Source: RPQJ01 sp963777725 (GTDB taxonomy: Bacteria; Pseudomonadota; Gammaproteobacteria; Steroidobacterales; Steroidobacteraceae). Taken from it: 64,000 bases of DNA. The notes under the pieces are model-generated. The model saw only the letters and a list, made by a program, of their open reading frames with translations. It did not search any database and was not told the DNA's origin. The translations under genes and the position numbers were made by a program. The DNA lies in NCBI GenBank assembly GCA_963777725.1, contig CAVZRR010000014.1:1-64000 (forward strand), written 5' to 3'. Positions 63,509 to 64,000 of the stretch are shown one piece after another; position 1 is the first letter of the stretch; each line of letters opens with the position of its first letter.

Positions 63509-64000
63509 ATGCGCATCAGTGTCCGCTGGTTGAGCGAATGGCTGGGTTCGACACCGGAGCCCCGTGATCTCGCGGCGCGCCTGACGATGGCGGGCCTCGA
63601 GGTCGAGGCGATCGAGCCCGCTGCGCCGCCGTTGCCCGGCATCGTCGTCGGCGAGATCGTCGCAGCGCGAGAAGCACCCGAACGCCGACACGCTCAGCGT
63701 CTGCCAGGTGAATGCAGGCGGTGAACGGCTGCAGATCGTTTGCGGTGCGCCGAATGCGCGGGTCGGCCTCAAGGCACCGCTCGCGACACTGGGTGCGAAG
63801 CTGCCCGGCGGCATGGAGATCCGCAAGGCGAAGCTGCGCGGCGTCGAGTCGCACGGCATGCTCTGTTCCGCGCGCGAGCTGGGCCTCTCCGAGGACGCGA
63901 CCGGCCTGATGGAATTGCCGGCCGACCTGACGGTGGGACTCGCACTCAGCGACGCGCTCGAGCTCGACGACACGGTGCTCGAGATCAACCTGACGCCGAA
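63509..64000 (+). CDS. pheT: Phenylalanine--tRNA ligase beta subunit, 5' part, one frameshift
   Basis: The first ~163 codons: 'RISVRWLSEWLGSTPEPRDLAARLTMAGLEVEAIEPAAPPLPGIVVGEIVAA' in one frame, then, after an indel near 63668, 'EKHPNADTLSVCQVNAGGERLQIVCGAPNARVGLKAPLATLGAKLPGGMEIRKAKLRGVESHGMLCSARELGLSEDATGLMELP'. This is the tRNA-binding (B2) and B1 region of PheT. The gene continues past the right edge. As this gene is essential, the frameshift supports the sequencing-error explanation. Confidence 0.93.

Overview
The window is about 64 kb of high-GC bacterial chromosome, most likely from a gammaproteobacterium. The basis is the thrS-infC-rpmI-rplT-pheS-pheT block, the divergent aminotransferase/uvrB pair, a GlyGly-CTERM-type tail and G-rich heptad repeats like those I recall from xanthomonad-like lineages. 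A more precise placement (Steroidobacterales, Nevskiales or similar) would be a guess. No IS element, prophage, rRNA or CRISPR array is visible.

Layout. Positions 1-6.4 kb hold a secreted beta-helix protein, a secreted protein of unknown function, a VanZ-like membrane protein, a ComEA-like helix-hairpin-helix protein, galU and a class III aminotransferase. Positions 6.5-23.6 kb are a Wzx/Wzy-type exopolysaccharide locus. In order it encodes the initiating polyprenyl glycosylphosphotransferase, a periplasmic export protein, an outer-membrane barrel, a chain-length determinant, a CpsD-like kinase, a flippase, a Wzy-like polymerase, four family 4 glycosyltransferases, three sulfotransferases and a P-loop protein. 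A fourth sulfotransferase, a secreted protein that may be a glycosidase, an SGNH hydrolase and an acyltransferase follow on the minus strand to 27.5 kb. GalU would supply UDP-glucose, and the sulfotransferases suggest a sulfated polymer.

Positions 27.8-31 kb encode two large membrane proteins of possible GT-C type. A poorly understood 960-base stretch follows. Positions 32-35.4 kb (minus strand) carry a GtrA protein and three family 2 glycosyltransferases. Positions 35.5-45.7 kb carry two more family 4 glycosyltransferases, a methyltransferase, a glycerol-3-phosphate dehydrogenase-like protein, an SDR epimerase, a NodB-type deacetylase, a YbhN-like membrane protein and two HxH-motif proteins. 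Positions 46-52 kb look like an acylation module: an OafA/SGNH acyltransferase, then a minus-strand operon of hexapeptide acyltransferase, acyl carrier protein, short-chain reductase and acyl-AMP ligase, divergent from a PadR regulator. Positions 52.5-54.3 kb encode a von Willebrand A / PASTA protein ending in a GlyGly-CTERM-like tail. Positions 54.4-64 kb are housekeeping: tRNA-Asn, aminotransferase, uvrB, a 1-kb cluster of toxin-antitoxin remnants framed by inverted G-rich repeats, tRNA-Val, thrS, infC, rpmI, rplT, pheS and the 5' part of pheT.

A caution applies to every entry. More than twenty genes, including essential pheT and normally conserved uvrB, are broken by small indels although their reading continues in another frame. 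The parsimonious explanation is uncorrected sequencing or assembly error, so I annotate these as single genes with probable indels and not as true pseudogenes, except where noted.
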